DNA of 64,000 nucleotides, from the NCBI RefSeq assembly GCF_040239565.1, contig NZ_JBEHWS010000008.1, positions 103,216 to 167,215 of the forward strand. Reading direction: 5' to 3'. Shown here piece after piece: positions 44,899 to 54,874 of the stretch; positions within the stretch are counted from its first letter, which is position 1, and the number at the start of each line of letters is the position of its first letter. Source of the DNA: Fulvimarina sp040239565 (GTDB lineage: Bacteria > Pseudomonadota > Alphaproteobacteria > Rhizobiales > Rhizobiaceae). The translations under genes were made by a program, and so were the position numbers. The notes under the pieces are model-generated. The model saw only the letters and a program-made list of their open reading frames with translations. It had not been told where the DNA came from and searched no databases.

Positions 44899-47800
44899 AT
44901 GTTCGACCCGATCGGCGGTTTCGAGAGATCGAAGCAGTTCTTCATCTCCTATCTCGACACGGCATTCCGGATCGATGATCGGGAGATGGCCGAACGCAGA
45001 CGATCGCTCCTCATGGAGGACGGAAATCTGGCGCTCGATCCGATCTTCGAGGTTGTCCGGCGATACCGACAGTCGGATTTCGGTCTGGAGGAACTGTTAG
45101 GAGGCAAAGGCGAGTCGGTCCTACCGAAGTTCACGCCCGAACAACGTCGAGCATTTGTCGAGCTTGCCCTCAGCGGTCTCTTCGACCGGGCCGAAGGCGC
45201 CGAACTGAAGGGACGTTATCGCCCCTATACGCATCAGATCGAGATGCTGAGCAAGGGCGTGCAGGATGGCATGCCCGGAATCGTCACCTCCGGAACGGGA
45301 TCCGGCAAGACGGAGTCCTTCATGCTTCCGATCATCGCTTCGATCGCGAGAGAAGCGACTCTCTGGCCTGCTCCGAAAGGCGAACTGTCTCCCGCCTGGT
45401 TCGAGAAGGGATCCAGGAGGCATTTCAAGTTCCAGCGCGCCAACGAGCATCCGGAGCGCCCGAAGGCGGTCAGGGCGCTGATCCTGTACCCGATGAACGC
45501 GCTGGTCGAAGACCAGATGACCCGCCTTCGCAAGACGCTCGACTCCGAAGAAGCGCGGGACGTCATGGACAGGAGATTCTCGGGGAACAGGATATTCTTC
45601 GGTCGCTACACCGGAAAGACCCCCGTAACGGGTTTTCACCGGCATCCGCGCTTGGCGGAAGACGGCGGCTGGAAGAAGCAGAACAAGCGGCGCAGAGATC
45701 AACTTCGACAGGACATGCAGCTTCTAGACGACATCCGTCGTCAGGTCGGTGCTTCCGACGAAAAGCGGCTGGCAGAAGATAAGGGAGCGGAAAGGCATCG
45801 CTTTCTGTTTGCCGATCCGCGAGGTTCGGAAACAGTCTCCCGGTGGGACATGCAGGAAACTCCGCCCGATATCCTCGTCACGAACCAAGCAATTCTGAAT
45901 GCGATGCTGGTCCGCGAGGTGGACAGCCCCATCATCGACAAGACGCGGAAATGGATCGTCGAAAACAAGGATGCGCGTTTTTTCCTCGTCATGGACGAAC
46001 TCCATCTGGTTCGAGGAAGCGGAGGGGCGGAAGTAGCGGGCCTCCTGCGAATTCTCCTGCATCGTCTCGGCCTCGATCTTCCCGAACATCGCCACAAGCT
46101 TCGCGTTCTGGCGTCGAGCGCATCCCTCCCGGTCGATGACGAAGAGGACGCGACGGCGAGCCTCGACTACCTCTTCGACATGTTTGGTGCCGCCGGTACC
46201 TTCCGGGAAAACGAGGACACGGCTGCCGACATCGCCGCCTGCTGGAAGGCCGCAGTGGTGCCTGGTGTGCAGGAGCCGCTGCAGGATCCGAAGAAGATCG
46301 CCGACGTCAAGTTGTTAGAGGCACTCGGAAGCAGACTTGATCTGGGGACTACCACGCCGGAACGCATAACTACCTTTCGGAACAGCCTCGGCGATGCCGT
46401 ACTGGCGCTGACGGGAAGAACGAAGCTTTCGAAGGAGGCATTCGAAGAGGCGGTCGGTATCGCGGCCTATGCGATCGCAGCAGCCCTCGGCAAGTCCGAT
46501 GGCAAGACCGGCCCCGGACATTCGAGAACGCTTTCGGAGCGGATTTTCGGCGAAGAGAACGAAATGGCCTTCAGAGGCCTCACGGTCGTTCGCGCAGTTC
46601 CCGACCTGCCCTACGGTCTTCTGGACGAAAGCTTCATACCGTCCAGAAAGGCGGTCGAAACGCTTCCGAGCTTCCGGATCCACTGTTTCTTTCGAAACAT
46701 AGAAGGCCTCTTCGCGTCCATCATGCCGACAGGCGACGGGTACTCCTGGGGCCTTCCGAGCATCGAAAGAGGCGAAGCGTTCGACGCGACTATCGAAGGC
46801 GAGAGACCGCGTCGACGCTTCGAGCTTTTGTACTGCGAAGCCTGCGGCGATCTCGTCGTCGGGGGGCGCAGGGGCGGAGGCACGAACGGTACGGCAACTT
46901 CGCTGCTTCCCGCCCCGCAGGACCTGGAAAGACTACCCGAAAGCCCCACTACGGGCCGTTTCGAAGACGCGACATACAAAGAGTTCGCTCTCTTCTGGCC
47001 CGGCACGAAGGTCCCGGTCGCAGGGGAAGACCCGCACTACTCCTGGATCGAAGGGCATCTGGACCCCGCTACGGGCATAGTCCGGAGCGGCTCTTCGGAA
47101 GGTAGCGTGTCCGGCCGGCTGCTCATGCGGAACGAGACCGAAGACAAACACGGAAGAAAGGCCGACGGCGTTGCCAGCGCGGTACCATACTGCTGCCCGC
47201 GCTGCGGCACCGACTACTATCAACGCTTCCGTGCGAAGAACAGCATCCGACGAGAGGGAAGGCTGTCGCCTATCCGAAGCTTCCGAACCGGTTTCGGCAA
47301 GACCTCGCAGCTTCTCGCCACGGAACTCGTCGCGTACCTGAAGGCGCAGGGAGGAGACGGAAAGCTCGTAGCCTTCTCTGATAGCCGACGAGACGCGGCT
47401 ACCCTCGCCTTGGACGTCGAGGTCCAGCACCAACGCGACCTTCGTCGTGAGCTTCTAGTCGTCGCGGCGAACGACAAGAAGCTCACGGAGGTCGCGACGC
47501 CGGCAGAGGAAGCGGAATACGAGGTCGTCAAGGCGAAAATCGCCGAACTTCTGGAGGAGGACGAGACCGACACTCCGGAATGGACACAAGCGCAGAAGCG
47601 GCTGAAAACTCTTAAGGGCCTGATCTCGGGGCAGAAGCATCCTCCGTCCTTTCCTCTGCAGCAGATCCTCGAGTTCTCTAGAGGCCACGACGAGAAGGAA
47701 CTGACGGTTCGACCAGTCTTGCGTGACATGATCGCGATCGGCGCCAACCCGAAGGAAGGCGCGGACACGCCGAAGAACAAGCTGGGCGGCAAGTCCTGGA

Positions 47801-50800
47801 ACGAACATTTCGTCGAGACGGAAAACGGTTTTGCATGGATCGATCGCTACGATCTCGATGAACACGACAAGACCGAACGAGCGAGAAAGGAACTGCACAA
47901 GGACCAGAGGATCGAAGCAGCCGATCTCCTGTTCAGTCGCACCTATTTCGCACTCGAGGAGACGGGCCTCGGGTATCCCAGTTTCGTCGGGCGCAAAGCC
48001 TACGGCGAAGAGGACCAGAAGCGCGACGCATGGTTACGTATCTTCGCAGACGCCTATCGCGTGATACCGAACCGATACACGCGAGAAGAACAGGGAAAAG
48101 CTTCCTACACGCCATGGAACGATGCTGCGGACGCCATGGGACGAAGACAGGAATCGAGGGTTTCGAAGATTCTACGTCGGATATTCAAGGACGACGCGGC
48201 AAAGGAACTGGACGGTTTCCTGACCTGGTTACGGGAGCATGACCAACCGACGACGGAGGGACGCATAGACGTCACGAGCCTAAGCTTCAGAACCGTGGAG
48301 CCCTCCGATCCATTCTGGCGTTGCACGAACTGCTCGCGCGTCCATCTTCATCGAGGACTGGGCGCTTGTACGCGTTGTGGTGAGCCAATGGACGAAACAC
48401 CGTCGGGCGACGTAGAGTCTCTCCGCTCCGACAACTTCCTGGGCCGCCGCGTCGTTCGGGCTTTGGAGGGCGATCGTCCGTTCAGGTTACGATGCGAGGA
48501 ACTGACCGGCCAGACCGGAGATCCGAGCGACCGGCTTCAGAGGTTCAAGGGGATCTTCGTTCAGGAAGATGGCGAGAAGGACGACGTTTTCGATCTGCGC
48601 AGCAGGTCCCGTGAGATCGATCTCATTTCCGTCACCACCACCATGGAAGTCGGTGTCGACATCGGCGCTCTTCAGGCGGTCTACCAGGCGAACATGCCGC
48701 CGCAGCGCTTCAACTATCAGCAGCGCGTCGGTCGAGCCGGCCGAAGAGGTCAAGCGTTCTCCTCGGTCGTCACCATTTGCCGAAGCCGCAGCCACGATAT
48801 CCATTACTTCCGCAATCCGATCGCGATCACCGGCGATGCACCGCCACCGCCGTTCCTCACAAAAGGTCTGACCGACATTCCGTCGCGCCTGCTTCGCAAG
48901 TTCTGGCTCGTCGCGGCTTTCGAACTGCTACGCAGAGAGAGTGGCGGATCGTGGGAAGGTGACAGAGCCATTCCTCCCGACATCCATGGCGAGTTCGTCA
49001 CCTGCCGCGAATGGTTTGCACCGAAATCGAACTGGCCAGAGCGGCTCGCGCATGCCCTGGAGCGAACGGACGGCTATCGTCTCGCATATGCGGAGACGTT
49101 GGCTCGGGCTGCGAACATCGATCGCGACGAGCTTCTGGCGGGTGTGACTACGGAAAGACTTCTGCGGGAAATCGAGGGACTTCGTGAAGAATATTCCGGC
49201 CAACTCGCGACTGCGGAAGACGAGGATGCCGGAGAGGACGACACCGTCGCCGCGAATACGACCAACGACGGCGGCGCTTCGCTCGGTCTCGCGTCGGCAC
49301 TCGCCGAGAGCGGCCTTCTACCTCTCTACGGAATGCCGACACGAACCCGGAATCTCTACACCGGCCATTCGATGAAGCACACGGCTTCCGGCCGAAAACC
49401 AGTGTGGGACACCATCGATCGCGATCAGGATATGGCGATCTTCGAATTCGCACCCGGATCCGTGATTCCGAAAGACAAGGAGAGGCATCTCTGCGTCGGC
49501 TTCACTGGGCCTCTCCCTCAGCCGAACGAACGCGAGATGACTTTAGAGCCGCATCAGCACTGGGCTCGAGACCATTTCTTCCTTTCCTTTTGTCCGGCCT
49601 GCGGAAACTGGGAGAAGAGCGTCGGGCCTGTTCCGATCGAAGAATGCGGGACATGCGGTTCCGAACTCGATCCAGCCAGGTCCCGCGAGTGCTTCTCTCC
49701 CGGTGCCTACAGAACCGACTTCAATCCGCGTACGGAGGACCTGGTTTCCAAGGGGCGACGTATTCTGACACTCGCCAACATCGGCAAACCTACGGAGACG
49801 ACCAAGAACGGGAATATCGAGATCCGTTTCGCCGAGCACGCCAAGATCCATCTCGTGAATCCTGGAGAAGATACCGAAGATGGCGAACCGAAAGGGTTCG
49901 TCGTGCAGGAGACGACGGACAAGAAGGCCGCCAAATGGTACCAGAAGACCGACACGGGAAATAAATTCTATAAGAACATCCTGACGGATCAGGCGATCCG
50001 TCCCGAAACCCTGCTGGAAAGCGAACAGAAGGGCGAGGACGACAGGTGGGGTGTCCTCGACGAGCATGAGCCGTGGCACGGTTGGCTCTCGTCGTCGAAG
50101 GTCACGAACTCGTTGCAAATCTCGACGTCCACATTCTCGCCGAAGCTACGTATTGCCGATCTTGAGGCCTCCGACGTCTTTCGTCGTACGGATCAGAGCA
50201 AGACCAGCGTACGCGCCGCTGCCATCTCGGCCACGCAGATGCTGATACAGCGTGCCGCTCTCGAACTCGACGTGGCTCCCGAAGAATTCGAGAGTCTGGC
50301 CCCTCGTGTCGTCGAGGAAGACGACGGGAAGCGCACGATCTTTCTTCAAATCGCGGACACGTTGACGAACGGCTCTGGATTCTGCCGACATCTCCAGAAG
50401 GGCGGACGTCGCTCGATCGACAACATCATCGAGAGCATACTCACAGACGACACGAAGTGGCCGCTGAACGCCTTCACGCAGGCCGACCACGCCTCCAAGT
50501 GTTCTATGTCGTGCTACCGATGCCTGCAGCGGTACAACAATCGGAACATGCACGGTCTTCTGGACTGGCGGTTGGGTCTTTCGTATCTGCGAGCACTGCA
50601 AGACCCCACGTTCCAGTGCGGATTGGAGGATGGCGAGTTCGATGCCTATCCCGAATTGCGGGACTGGCGAGCGCATGCAAACCAGCACGTAAGCGAGGCG
50701 AAAAGTTTCGTACCGGAGTGCAGGGACGGCAAGCTCGGGCGTCTCGATCTGCCTGCATTCACGATCGATGCCGAAAGGAAGAAGTGGGCTGTGATCATTC

Positions 50801-50925
50801 ATCCTCTATGGAAGCACGAGGGCCTCAGAGAGGATCTCGGACTCGCGCCGGGTGTTGTGCTGATCGATACGTTCGAGCTTGCAAGACGCCCGCTCTGGGC
50901 AATCAAGAATTCGACCATCGGCTGA
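44899..50925 (+). CDS. druE: Druantia helicase DruE (giant DEAD/DEAH-like helicase with DUF1998-type end)
   Basis: A 2008-residue superfamily 2 helicase. Motifs in order: Q-like YRPYTHQIEML (about 107), Walker A TSGTGSGKTES (about 130), Walker B FFLVMDELHLVRGSGGAE (about 362), motif III VLASSASLPV, motif IV LVAFSDSRRDAATLALD (about 823), motif V ISVTTTMEVGVDIGALQAVY, and motif VI QQRVGRAGRRGQ (about 1275). Several zinc-knuckle pairs follow or intervene (CEACG, CPRCG, CTNC/CTRCG, CPACG/CGTCG). The end has the DUF1998 signature CSMSCYRCLQRYNNRNMHGL (about 1868). This very large helicase is the hallmark of Druantia antiphage systems. It closes the druM-vsr-druF-druG-druE operon. Confidence 0.88.
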   Translation: MFDPIGGFERSKQFFISYLDTAFRIDDREMAERRRSLLMEDGNLALDPIFEVVRRYRQSDFGLEELLGGKGESVLPKFTPEQRRAFVELALSGLFDRAEGAELKGRYRPYTHQIEMLSKGVQDGMPGIVTSGTGSGKTESFMLPIIASIAREATLWPAPKGELSPAWFEKGSRRHFKFQRANEHPERPKAVRALILYPMNALVEDQMTRLRKTLDSEEARDVMDRRFSGNRIFFGRYTGKTPVTGFHRHPRLAEDGGWKKQNKRRRDQLRQDMQLLDDIRRQVGASDEKRLAEDKGAERHRFLFADPRGSETVSRWDMQETPPDILVTNQAILNAMLVREVDSPIIDKTRKWIVENKDARFFLVMDELHLVRGSGGAEVAGLLRILLHRLGLDLPEHRHKLRVLASSASLPVDDEEDATASLDYLFDMFGAAGTFRENEDTAADIAACWKAAVVPGVQEPLQDPKKIADVKLLEALGSRLDLGTTTPERITTFRNSLGDAVLALTGRTKLSKEAFEEAVGIAAYAIAAALGKSDGKTGPGHSRTLSERIFGEENEMAFRGLTVVRAVPDLPYGLLDESFIPSRKAVETLPSFRIHCFFRNIEGLFASIMPTGDGYSWGLPSIERGEAFDATIEGERPRRRFELLYCEACGDLVVGGRRGGGTNGTATSLLPAPQDLERLPESPTTGRFEDATYKEFALFWPGTKVPVAGEDPHYSWIEGHLDPATGIVRSGSSEGSVSGRLLMRNETEDKHGRKADGVASAVPYCCPRCGTDYYQRFRAKNSIRREGRLSPIRSFRTGFGKTSQLLATELVAYLKAQGGDGKLVAFSDSRRDAATLALDVEVQHQRDLRRELLVVAANDKKLTEVATPAEEAEYEVVKAKIAELLEEDETDTPEWTQAQKRLKTLKGLISGQKHPPSFPLQQILEFSRGHDEKELTVRPVLRDMIAIGANPKEGADTPKNKLGGKSWNEHFVETENGFAWIDRYDLDEHDKTERARKELHKDQRIEAADLLFSRTYFALEETGLGYPSFVGRKAYGEEDQKRDAWLRIFADAYRVIPNRYTREEQGKASYTPWNDAADAMGRRQESRVSKILRRIFKDDAAKELDGFLTWLREHDQPTTEGRIDVTSLSFRTVEPSDPFWRCTNCSRVHLHRGLGACTRCGEPMDETPSGDVESLRSDNFLGRRVVRALEGDRPFRLRCEELTGQTGDPSDRLQRFKGIFVQEDGEKDDVFDLRSRSREIDLISVTTTMEVGVDIGALQAVYQANMPPQRFNYQQRVGRAGRRGQAFSSVVTICRSRSHDIHYFRNPIAITGDAPPPPFLTKGLTDIPSRLLRKFWLVAAFELLRRESGGSWEGDRAIPPDIHGEFVTCREWFAPKSNWPERLAHALERTDGYRLAYAETLARAANIDRDELLAGVTTERLLREIEGLREEYSGQLATAEDEDAGEDDTVAANTTNDGGASLGLASALAESGLLPLYGMPTRTRNLYTGHSMKHTASGRKPVWDTIDRDQDMAIFEFAPGSVIPKDKERHLCVGFTGPLPQPNEREMTLEPHQHWARDHFFLSFCPACGNWEKSVGPVPIEECGTCGSELDPARSRECFSPGAYRTDFNPRTEDLVSKGRRILTLANIGKPTETTKNGNIEIRFAEHAKIHLVNPGEDTEDGEPKGFVVQETTDKKAAKWYQKTDTGNKFYKNILTDQAIRPETLLESEQKGEDDRWGVLDEHEPWHGWLSSSKVTNSLQISTSTFSPKLRIADLEASDVFRRTDQSKTSVRAAAISATQMLIQRAALELDVAPEEFESLAPRVVEEDDGKRTIFLQIADTLTNGSGFCRHLQKGGRRSIDNIIESILTDDTKWPLNAFTQADHASKCSMSCYRCLQRYNNRNMHGLLDWRLGLSYLRALQDPTFQCGLEDGEFDAYPELRDWRAHANQHVSEAKSFVPECRDGKLGRLDLPAFTIDAERKKWAVIIHPLWKHEGLREDLGLAPGVVLIDTFELARRPLWAIKNSTIG

Positions 50926-51193
50926 ACAACGGAAATTGTCTTCGTTCGGTGCATTCCGCCCGGCAGATCACCCACCGAGGTTTTCACTCGTTCACGATAT
51001 GCACGAGTGAAAACTGGAACTGTGGGACGAGCGATGCTACGTGAGAAAGATGACCTACGCATCGAGAATGATCGTGACGAAGAAGGAGACGCGCCGGCTG
51101 GAACGCCGGTAGCGATCGTCTTCACTCGCCCGCACGCCGGGCCGATCTTTCTTCGCCGGACGCCTGGTCCGGCCGTTTCCGAGGTCATGCGTC

Positions 51194-51994
51194 ATGTGTC
51201 CGACGCGCTTTCTCATCCTGTCCGATCTCCATCAGAACGATGGCGGCCGCCCGTTCGACCCGGCGACGGAGATCACCGCGCCATTCGACGTCGCGATCGT
51301 CGCCGGCGACTGCGCGGGGCGCCTGACGTCGTCGATCGCGTGGCTCGCCGATCGCTTCGCCGGCAGCCCGGTCGTCTACGTGCCCGGCAATCACGACTGG
51401 TACCGCGACGGATCGCCCTTCGGCTTCACTGTCGAGGACGAGCTTGCCGCTGGCCGGGATCTCGCCGCACGGCGCGGGGTCACGCTCCTGTCCGACGACG
51501 TCGCGCATTTCGGCGACGTCCGGATCCTCGGCGCGACCCTGTGGACGGATCTCCGGTCACGGCACCACGCGAGCCGGCGCCACGCGTTCGCGGACGCGAA
51601 CCGATGGATGAACGATTATCACTTCATCCATCGCAATTCGTCGACGCGGCGGTCGCGGCGGATCACGCCTGACGAGACCCTGGCCTGGCACCGGGCGTCG
51701 ATGCGATTCCTCGGTGACGCTTTCGCCGACGGCGGCGACCCCGCCCGGACGATCGTCGTCACGCACCACGCGCCCAGTCCGCGTTCGTTGTCGATCCCGG
51801 ACGACAAGCTGAACCATTGCTATGCAAGCGATCTCGGATCCGAGATCGCGGCCTGGCGCCCGGCGCTATGGGTTCATGGCCACATTCATGCGGCTTCGGG
51901 CTATCGGATCGGCGCGACGCGGATAGTCGCGAACCCGCTCGGTCGCGTTGAAGAGCGGTCCGGCTTCGACCCGAACCTCACATTGCGTCTTTGA
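51194..51994 (+). CDS. calcineurin-like metallophosphoesterase
   Basis: A 266-residue metallophosphoesterase with all metal motifs: FLILSDLHQNDG, AIVAGDCAG, VYVPGNHDWY, IVVTHHAPSP and LWVHGHIHAASGY. The substrate is unknown; the family includes nucleotide phosphatases and nucleases. GAGG lies nine bases before the ATG. It is 268 bases after druE on the same strand, so it may or may not be part of that locus. A decayed copy of its 3' part lies at 54436-54695, and a diverged 5' half at 59356-59769. Confidence 0.86.
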   Translation: MCPTRFLILSDLHQNDGGRPFDPATEITAPFDVAIVAGDCAGRLTSSIAWLADRFAGSPVVYVPGNHDWYRDGSPFGFTVEDELAAGRDLAARRGVTLLSDDVAHFGDVRILGATLWTDLRSRHHASRRHAFADANRWMNDYHFIHRNSSTRRSRRITPDETLAWHRASMRFLGDAFADGGDPARTIVVTHHAPSPRSLSIPDDKLNHCYASDLGSEIAAWRPALWVHGHIHAASGYRIGATRIVANPLGRVEERSGFDPNLTLRL

Positions 51995-52024
51995 AAGATC
52001 GGGCCATAGTCTGACCCGATCTTT
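51994..52024. terminator. terminator-like hairpin between convergent genes
   Basis: A perfect 10-bp stem, AAAGATCGGG and CCCGATCTTT, with an 11-base loop starts at the last base of the phosphoesterase stop codon. It can serve both that gene and the convergent small gene at 52034-52300, though the T-run is only TTT inside the arm. Confidence 0.7.
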
Positions 52025-52033
52025 CGGCGTCGA

Positions 52034-52300
52034 TCAAAGAGCCGAATTCTCTGACAGCATGTCTTCGAGACGTGCATTCTCGTGAACGAGCCGCTTCGGC
52101 CGCTCCCCCTCGCACATCCAGCCGTTAGCGGTGTCGAACCTCTTTCTTGCTGCGTCGAAGGCTTGAAACAAGAAGCTTTTGCGGGCGCCAGGACTTGCTG
52201 CCGAGAGATTCTCAAGCTTGCGGTCGAGCTGCGCGATGATCTTGCCGTTGAAATCGGCGCGGTCGCCCGCGTCTGCAATGGATATTTCCAGATAAGTCAT
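52034..52300 (-). CDS. small hypothetical protein, 88 residues
   Basis: A possible protein MTYLEISIADAGDRADFNGK, then SFLFQAFDAARKRFDTANGW, with an acidic C-terminus. No known family. There is no good ribosome site; a longer frame extends to 52564 but runs into the next gene's start. Placed convergently with the phosphoesterase and sharing its terminator hairpin. The regular helical pattern and acceptable codon use make it plausible. Confidence 0.42.
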   Translation of the reverse strand: MTYLEISIADAGDRADFNGKIIAQLDRKLENLSAASPGARKSFLFQAFDAARKRFDTANGWMCEGERPKRLVHENARLEDMLSENSAL

Positions 52301-52539
52301 TGAATTTATTTCAGTTATGTAGGCTTGCGTGCCTGCGGGCGGAATGCCCGCACTCTTATTTAGAAGAACGCGAATTTCAGGAATCGGGAGCCTCATGAGA
52401 AGAGGAACCTGCGCTGATAGGGCTGGCCCCCGCTGGTAGTGGACGTCAGGGCGGACAAGCGTATCTTCGATGCGCAGAATGAATAGGCCGCGATCGTCGA
52501 AGGTCGGAGTGGCTATTGATGACCAGGCGAGGAGATCGC

Positions 52540-54357
52540 ATGATCGAGAACGGGCAGATGACACTGCGGACCCTCCTCCTGCAGGGCAAATTCGTCATCC
52601 CTCAGTACCAGCGCGCATACGCATGGGAAGATGAGCCGCACCTCACGAACTTTCTGGACGACATCGATCAGCACGTCCCGCTGTTCCGGCAAGATCGCCG
52701 ATACTTCCTCGGAACCTTTCTTCTGACAGGCGATGCCTCGAACAGCGGTTCCACTTCCGAAAACGTCTACGCGATTGTCGATGGCCAGCAACGAATGACG
52801 ACGAGCGTCATCCTCGTCGCCAGCGCTCTGCGGACACTCAAAGCGAAGAATCACGCATCCCCTCCCGATCTGCACGACATTTTCGTCGGTCCACGGGCCG
52901 GAAGGCGGCTGCAGACAATCAGCGAGGACGACGGCTTCTTCGACGAGTACGTCCTCGGAGACGGCTTTCCGTCCGACAGCGCCATCGACACTCCTTCGAA
53001 GAGAAGATTGATCGAGGCACGAACGTTCTTCGACAAGAGGATGGATAGCGAGGATCCGAAGGAAATTCTGACGGAACTCGATGTCCTCGCCAACGCCAAC
53101 GTGCTGGCCTACGCCGTCGACACCGCGGCCGAAGCGACGCAGATCTTCGAGTTCCAGAACGATCGGGGAAAGAGACTGACCGATCTCGAAAGCCTCAAAA
53201 GCTTTCTGATGCACAGCCTCTATCTGCACGGCGGCGACCCGCGGATCACCGAAGGATACCTGAAACGGGTCCAGACGAATTTCGCCGAACTCTATCGGGC
53301 TGCGGAGAGGATCGCTGGCGAACCGATGTGCCCTGATGAGGACGCCGTGCTCGGCTTCCATTTCGTGGCAAACGAGCCCTATGAGCGCATACGCCGCAAT
53401 GATAGCGATCTCGAAGGTTGGCGACATCCCAAGGCTTTGGTCCGCCTGATCCTCGAGACGGAAAAGCTTCGAACTGCCCGAAAGCCGGAATTCGCGGATC
53501 GTGCACAATGGACACTCGATTTCACGTCACGCCTTCGAAGCACTTTCCAGACGGTGCATAAGATCCTGCTCGCCAGGGATCGATACCCGGATTTGGCCGG
53601 TCTGTTCGTCCTCGAACGCGTGGCAACGTTCTGGCCTTTGCTCCTCAAGTGCTGGACACTCGATGAGAGCGAAGGGAAGGAAGGGTTCGTTCGTACATGT
53701 CGCGCCATGAACAGGTTCGCGTTCCGGTCCGCCGTAGGAAATGGCCGATCGGATATGGGCGTGGAGGAACTCAGGCGAGCAGCAAACTGGTTTGCAGGCG
53801 ACTTCGACGGAATGGTCGCGCTCCTCGAAGACATGAGTGGTGAAGGTCGGTGGGGTCTGGCCAACCGTGCCGTCCAAGGTCTCGACACCCCGCACTTCTA
53901 CGGCGTTCGCGCGCCGGCACGCTATCTTCTCTGGCGGTACGAGAACCACCTGCGAGGTAGAGGAGGACGTAATGCCCAGCCTCCCATGCCGTGGAGGGAG
54001 ATGATCGAGAAGCGAGGCACTCGTCTGCAACTGACGTTGGATCACATCATACCGCAGAACCCGTCCGATATGGACGAGCAGGCGATACTCGCCCGCAAGG
54101 TTTCATGGGCAGAAGGCGAAGAGGCGAAGACCTTCGAACAGCATATTCTGCACCGTTTGGGCAATCTCGTTCTGGACACGAGAGCAGGCAACGCCTCCAA
54201 GGGGTGCCGACCATTCGATACCCAGCAGTACGCCTTCCTGCAGTCGCAGCATGAGCTTCGGGATTTCGCGACGGGGACGGAAGAAAGACCGGTATGGGAT
54301 GAAGTCGCTATCAAGAGACGGCACGTCGTTCTCAGCGATTTCGCGATGACGATTTAG
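52540..54357 (+). CDS. GmrSD-type DUF262/DUF1524 protein (probable type IV restriction enzyme)
   Basis: A 605-residue fused protein. The N-terminal DUF262 (GmrS-like) part has GKFVIPQYQRAYAWEDEPHL and the NTP-handling motif AIVDGQQRMTTSVILV. The C-terminal DUF1524 part is HNH-like: LTLDHIIPQNPSD and HRLGNLVLDTRAGNASKG. GmrSD enzymes use nucleotide hydrolysis to cut modified (for example glucosylated hydroxymethylcytosine) phage DNA. GAGGAG stands just before ATG 52540; eight more residues are possible from 52516. It follows the druantia-like locus in what looks like a defence island. Confidence 0.88.
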   Translation: MIENGQMTLRTLLLQGKFVIPQYQRAYAWEDEPHLTNFLDDIDQHVPLFRQDRRYFLGTFLLTGDASNSGSTSENVYAIVDGQQRMTTSVILVASALRTLKAKNHASPPDLHDIFVGPRAGRRLQTISEDDGFFDEYVLGDGFPSDSAIDTPSKRRLIEARTFFDKRMDSEDPKEILTELDVLANANVLAYAVDTAAEATQIFEFQNDRGKRLTDLESLKSFLMHSLYLHGGDPRITEGYLKRVQTNFAELYRAAERIAGEPMCPDEDAVLGFHFVANEPYERIRRNDSDLEGWRHPKALVRLILETEKLRTARKPEFADRAQWTLDFTSRLRSTFQTVHKILLARDRYPDLAGLFVLERVATFWPLLLKCWTLDESEGKEGFVRTCRAMNRFAFRSAVGNGRSDMGVEELRRAANWFAGDFDGMVALLEDMSGEGRWGLANRAVQGLDTPHFYGVRAPARYLLWRYENHLRGRGGRNAQPPMPWREMIEKRGTRLQLTLDHIIPQNPSDMDEQAILARKVSWAEGEEAKTFEQHILHRLGNLVLDTRAGNASKGCRPFDTQQYAFLQSQHELRDFATGTEERPVWDEVAIKRRHVVLSDFAMTI

Positions 54358-54369
54358 GCATGCTCAGTT

Positions 54370-54397
54370 GGCGTCGCTTCACTATGAAAGCGTCGCC
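54370..54397 (+). terminator. hairpin after the DUF262/DUF1524 gene
   Basis: GGCGTCGCTT and AAGCGTCGCC form a 10-bp stem with one mismatch and an eight-base loop, followed by ATCGGTTTC. It lies 13 bases after the stop and is a fair candidate terminator. Confidence 0.45.
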
Positions 54398-54435
54398 ATC
54401 GGTTTCATGCAAGCTCGTCGGAGCCAGCCTTCGTT

Positions 54436-54695
54436 GACCCAGTGCGGACGATCGTAGTCATGCACTACGGGCCAGTCCGCCACCGTTGTCGATCTCGAAC
54501 GACAGGCTGAATCATTGCTGAGCAAGCGACCACAAGTCCGAGATCGCGTCGCGGAGCCCAGCGCTATGGGACCACGGCCATATCCAAATGGTCGCGGACT
54601 ATCGGATCGATGCGACACGGATCGTCGCGAACCCGCTCGGTCGCGCCGAAGAGCGGTCCGGCTTCGATCCGAACACTGTCGTCCGCGTCGGCTGA
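54436..54695 (+). pseudogene. decayed 3' end of a metallophosphoesterase gene
   Basis: This stretch matches the last 260 bases of the intact phosphoesterase gene at 51730-51994 along its whole length. It is broken: one base is missing near 54470, and TGC TGA GCA replaces TGC TAT GCA. Downstream, the frame reads ALWDHGHIQMVADYRIDATR then IVANPLGRAEERSGFDPN. The metal motif GHIH has become GHIQ. No 5' part is present. It is therefore a remnant of a second, once adjacent copy. Confidence 0.85.
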
Positions 54696-54708
54696 CACGT
54701 CCCGAAAA

Positions 54709-54740
54709 CGTAGGGCCTGCCGAGAACGACGGGCCCTACG
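54709..54740 (-). terminator. terminator belonging to a lost CsbD-like gene
   Basis: A perfect 9-bp stem, CGTAGGGCC and GGCCCTACG, with a 14-base loop; on the minus strand it is followed by CGTTTTCGGG. The loop sequence GCCGAGAACGAC is the same as in the hairpin after the intact CsbD gene near 58.65 kb. Confidence 0.7.
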
Positions 54741-54765
54741 AGGATGGTTCGAGGTCGGCATGGGA

Positions 54766-54824
54766 TCAGGGCGTTCGATCCTTGACGGCATCCTTGACCT
54801 TGCCGGCGTCGTTCTCGGTCTCGA
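54766..54824 (-). pseudogene. C-terminal remnant of a CsbD-family gene
   Basis: On the minus strand this reads TENDAGKVKDAVKDRTP then stop, against TEKNAGKVKDAVKDQTS in the intact CsbD gene (58707-58889). Upstream of TEN the match stops abruptly, so only about 19 codons survive. With its terminator it shows that a CsbD cassette was once here. Confidence 0.75.
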
Positions 54825-54874
54825 GATAAGTGCGGAATGTCAAAGGCGGGCCGGGCGCCGCCGTTCCGACCCGA

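Noticed and set aside
52301..52564. N-terminal extension of the small minus-strand gene up to 52564
   Set aside because: It would overlap the start of the DUF262-DUF1524 gene and has no ribosome site or domain signal.
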